Shown piece by piece: positions 4,700-5,165 of a stretch of 5,165 nt of DNA. The notes under the pieces were generated by a model. It had not been told where the DNA came from and made no database searches. It was given only the letters and a program-made list of their open reading frames with translations. A program made the translations under genes and the position numbers. The number at the start of each line of letters is the position of its first letter. Position 1 is the stretch's first letter. This DNA comes from Acidobacteriota bacterium (lineage in GTDB: Bacteria > Acidobacteriota > UBA6911 > RPQK01 > JADFOI01): positions 1-5,165 of the forward strand of contig JAPUKI010000157.1 in the NCBI GenBank assembly GCA_027295745.1. Reading direction: 5' to 3'.

Positions 4700-4900
4700 T
4701 CAAAACGCCCATCGTCCAGCGAGAACAAACACAAACAACCCAACCACAACGATTACAAGCTCACCCAAAAGTTCAGCCAGTTTGCTTAGCTTTTCCTTCT
4801 GACAGCTTCTCAACCAGTTCTGATGCATGGCATCAAGCACCGAAAGGGCGACATAGGCGACAGAAAGTATGACCAGCGCTTTGACAATTACCTCAGCCAT
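4700..4900 (-). CDS. Small two-pass membrane protein, unknown function
   Basis: The protein has 66 residues from the ATG at 4900. A GTG at 4930 would give 76 residues and overlap the upstream small gene by 17 bp. Membrane helices are predicted at about 4-22 (VIVKALVILSVAYVALSVL) and 46-62 (GELVIVVVGLFVFVLAG). Between them is a charged loop with one Cys (C33) and a Lys-rich stretch (KEKLSKL). No ribosome site is clear for either start. A GACTACAC word sits just upstream of the ATG (4903-4910 on the minus strand). I do not recognise a family. The clean helix-loop-helix composition and the co-directional neighbours support a real gene. Confidence 0.6.
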   Translation of the reverse strand: MAEVIVKALVILSVAYVALSVLDAMHQNWLRSCQKEKLSKLAELLGELVIVVVGLFVFVLAGRWAF

Positions 4901-4913
4901 CAGTGTAGTCGGC

Positions 4914-5006
4914 TTATCCCAGGAAACCACTTACGACGAGAAAAGCAGCCAGCAGCACAAGGTTTGCTACCAGCAGGATGACAAAGGAAGCGAGTGTTTG
5001 AATCAT
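4914..5006 (-). CDS. 30-residue single-pass membrane peptide
   Basis: The ATG at 5006 opens 30 codons ending in TAA at 4914-4916. After MIQTLAS nearly the whole peptide is one membrane helix (FVILLVANLVLLAAFLVVSG). A GAAG lies a few bases upstream as a weak ribosome site, preceded by an AT-rich TTTATAAAG. The stop is 13 bp from the ATG of the next small membrane gene, so the two could be co-translated. Very short hydrophobic peptides of this kind can be accessory subunits of membrane complexes or toxins of type I systems; nothing in the sequence decides between these. The reading frame is short enough to arise by chance. Confidence 0.4.
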   Translation of the reverse strand: MIQTLASFVILLVANLVLLAAFLVVSGFLG

Positions 5007-5035
5007 AGTGCTTCTTTATAAACGACTGCGAGGTT

Positions 5036-5094
5036 GCCCGTCCCGGCAATGCTTTGGAATTTTGCCGACTATTTCAACAGCCCGTCCCAGCAAT
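5036..5094. repeat. 15-bp direct repeat GCCCGTCCC(G/A)GCAAT
   Basis: Copies at 5036-5050 and 5080-5094 differ at one base and start 44 bp apart. The first copy is part of an inverted TTGCC-N6-GGCAA (5034-5049). They lie upstream of the three small minus-strand membrane genes in a non-coding stretch (5007-5165) with no other recognisable feature. They may be operator sites or part of a dispersed intergenic repeat. Confidence 0.45.
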
Positions 5095-5165
5095 TCCGGA
5101 AATCCCAGCTTTTTTTCACTACTCTGGGAAGAATTGAAAACTAAACAAGAGAGTTGAAATAACCT

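Overview
The window is about 5.2 kb of bacterial DNA of moderate base composition. A secreted M16-type protein, an ECF sigma factor with a zinc-binding anti-sigma partner, and a Tat-type signal peptide suggest a Gram-negative or other diderm bacterium. No gene here fixes the taxon, and I do not name one.

Left part (1-1664), ordinary gene content. A secreted M16 metallopeptidase-family protein on the minus strand runs off the left edge. Its zinc-binding HXXEH box is replaced by DLLER, so it is probably a non-catalytic partner subunit. Divergently on the plus strand, an ECF-type sigma factor and a small zinc-finger (zf-HC2) anti-sigma factor overlap by ATGA and form a two-gene operon.

Middle part (1686-2590), a tRNA-targeted integration hotspot. 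A good promoter drives the 5' half of a tRNA-Val(UAC) gene that breaks in the 3' side of the anticodon stem. The matching 3' half, including encoded CCA, lies 444 bp downstream. Both ends carry a near-identical 15-bp anticodon-arm sequence, and removing one repeat plus the insert restores an exact 76-nt tRNA. The insert carries a second, complete and different tRNA-Val(UAC), plus the C-terminal remnant of a tyrosine recombinase whose stop codon lies inside that tRNA. A second tyrosine recombinase remnant abuts the 3' half. This looks like at least two layers of decayed integrative elements, with the invader's tRNA replacing the broken resident one.

Right part (2591-5165), accessory region. 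It holds small unfamiliar membrane proteins: 93 and 126 aa on the plus strand, then 30, 66 and 102 aa on the minus strand in a possible unit. Between them lies a chimeric pseudogene joining the 5' part of a Tat-exported alpha/beta hydrolase to the 3' part of an unrelated small gene. Intergenic spaces carry a recurring GACTACA/TGTAGTC word, mostly in inverted pairs, and the right edge holds a spaced 15-bp repeat. The content is typical of an island that gains and loses small genes.
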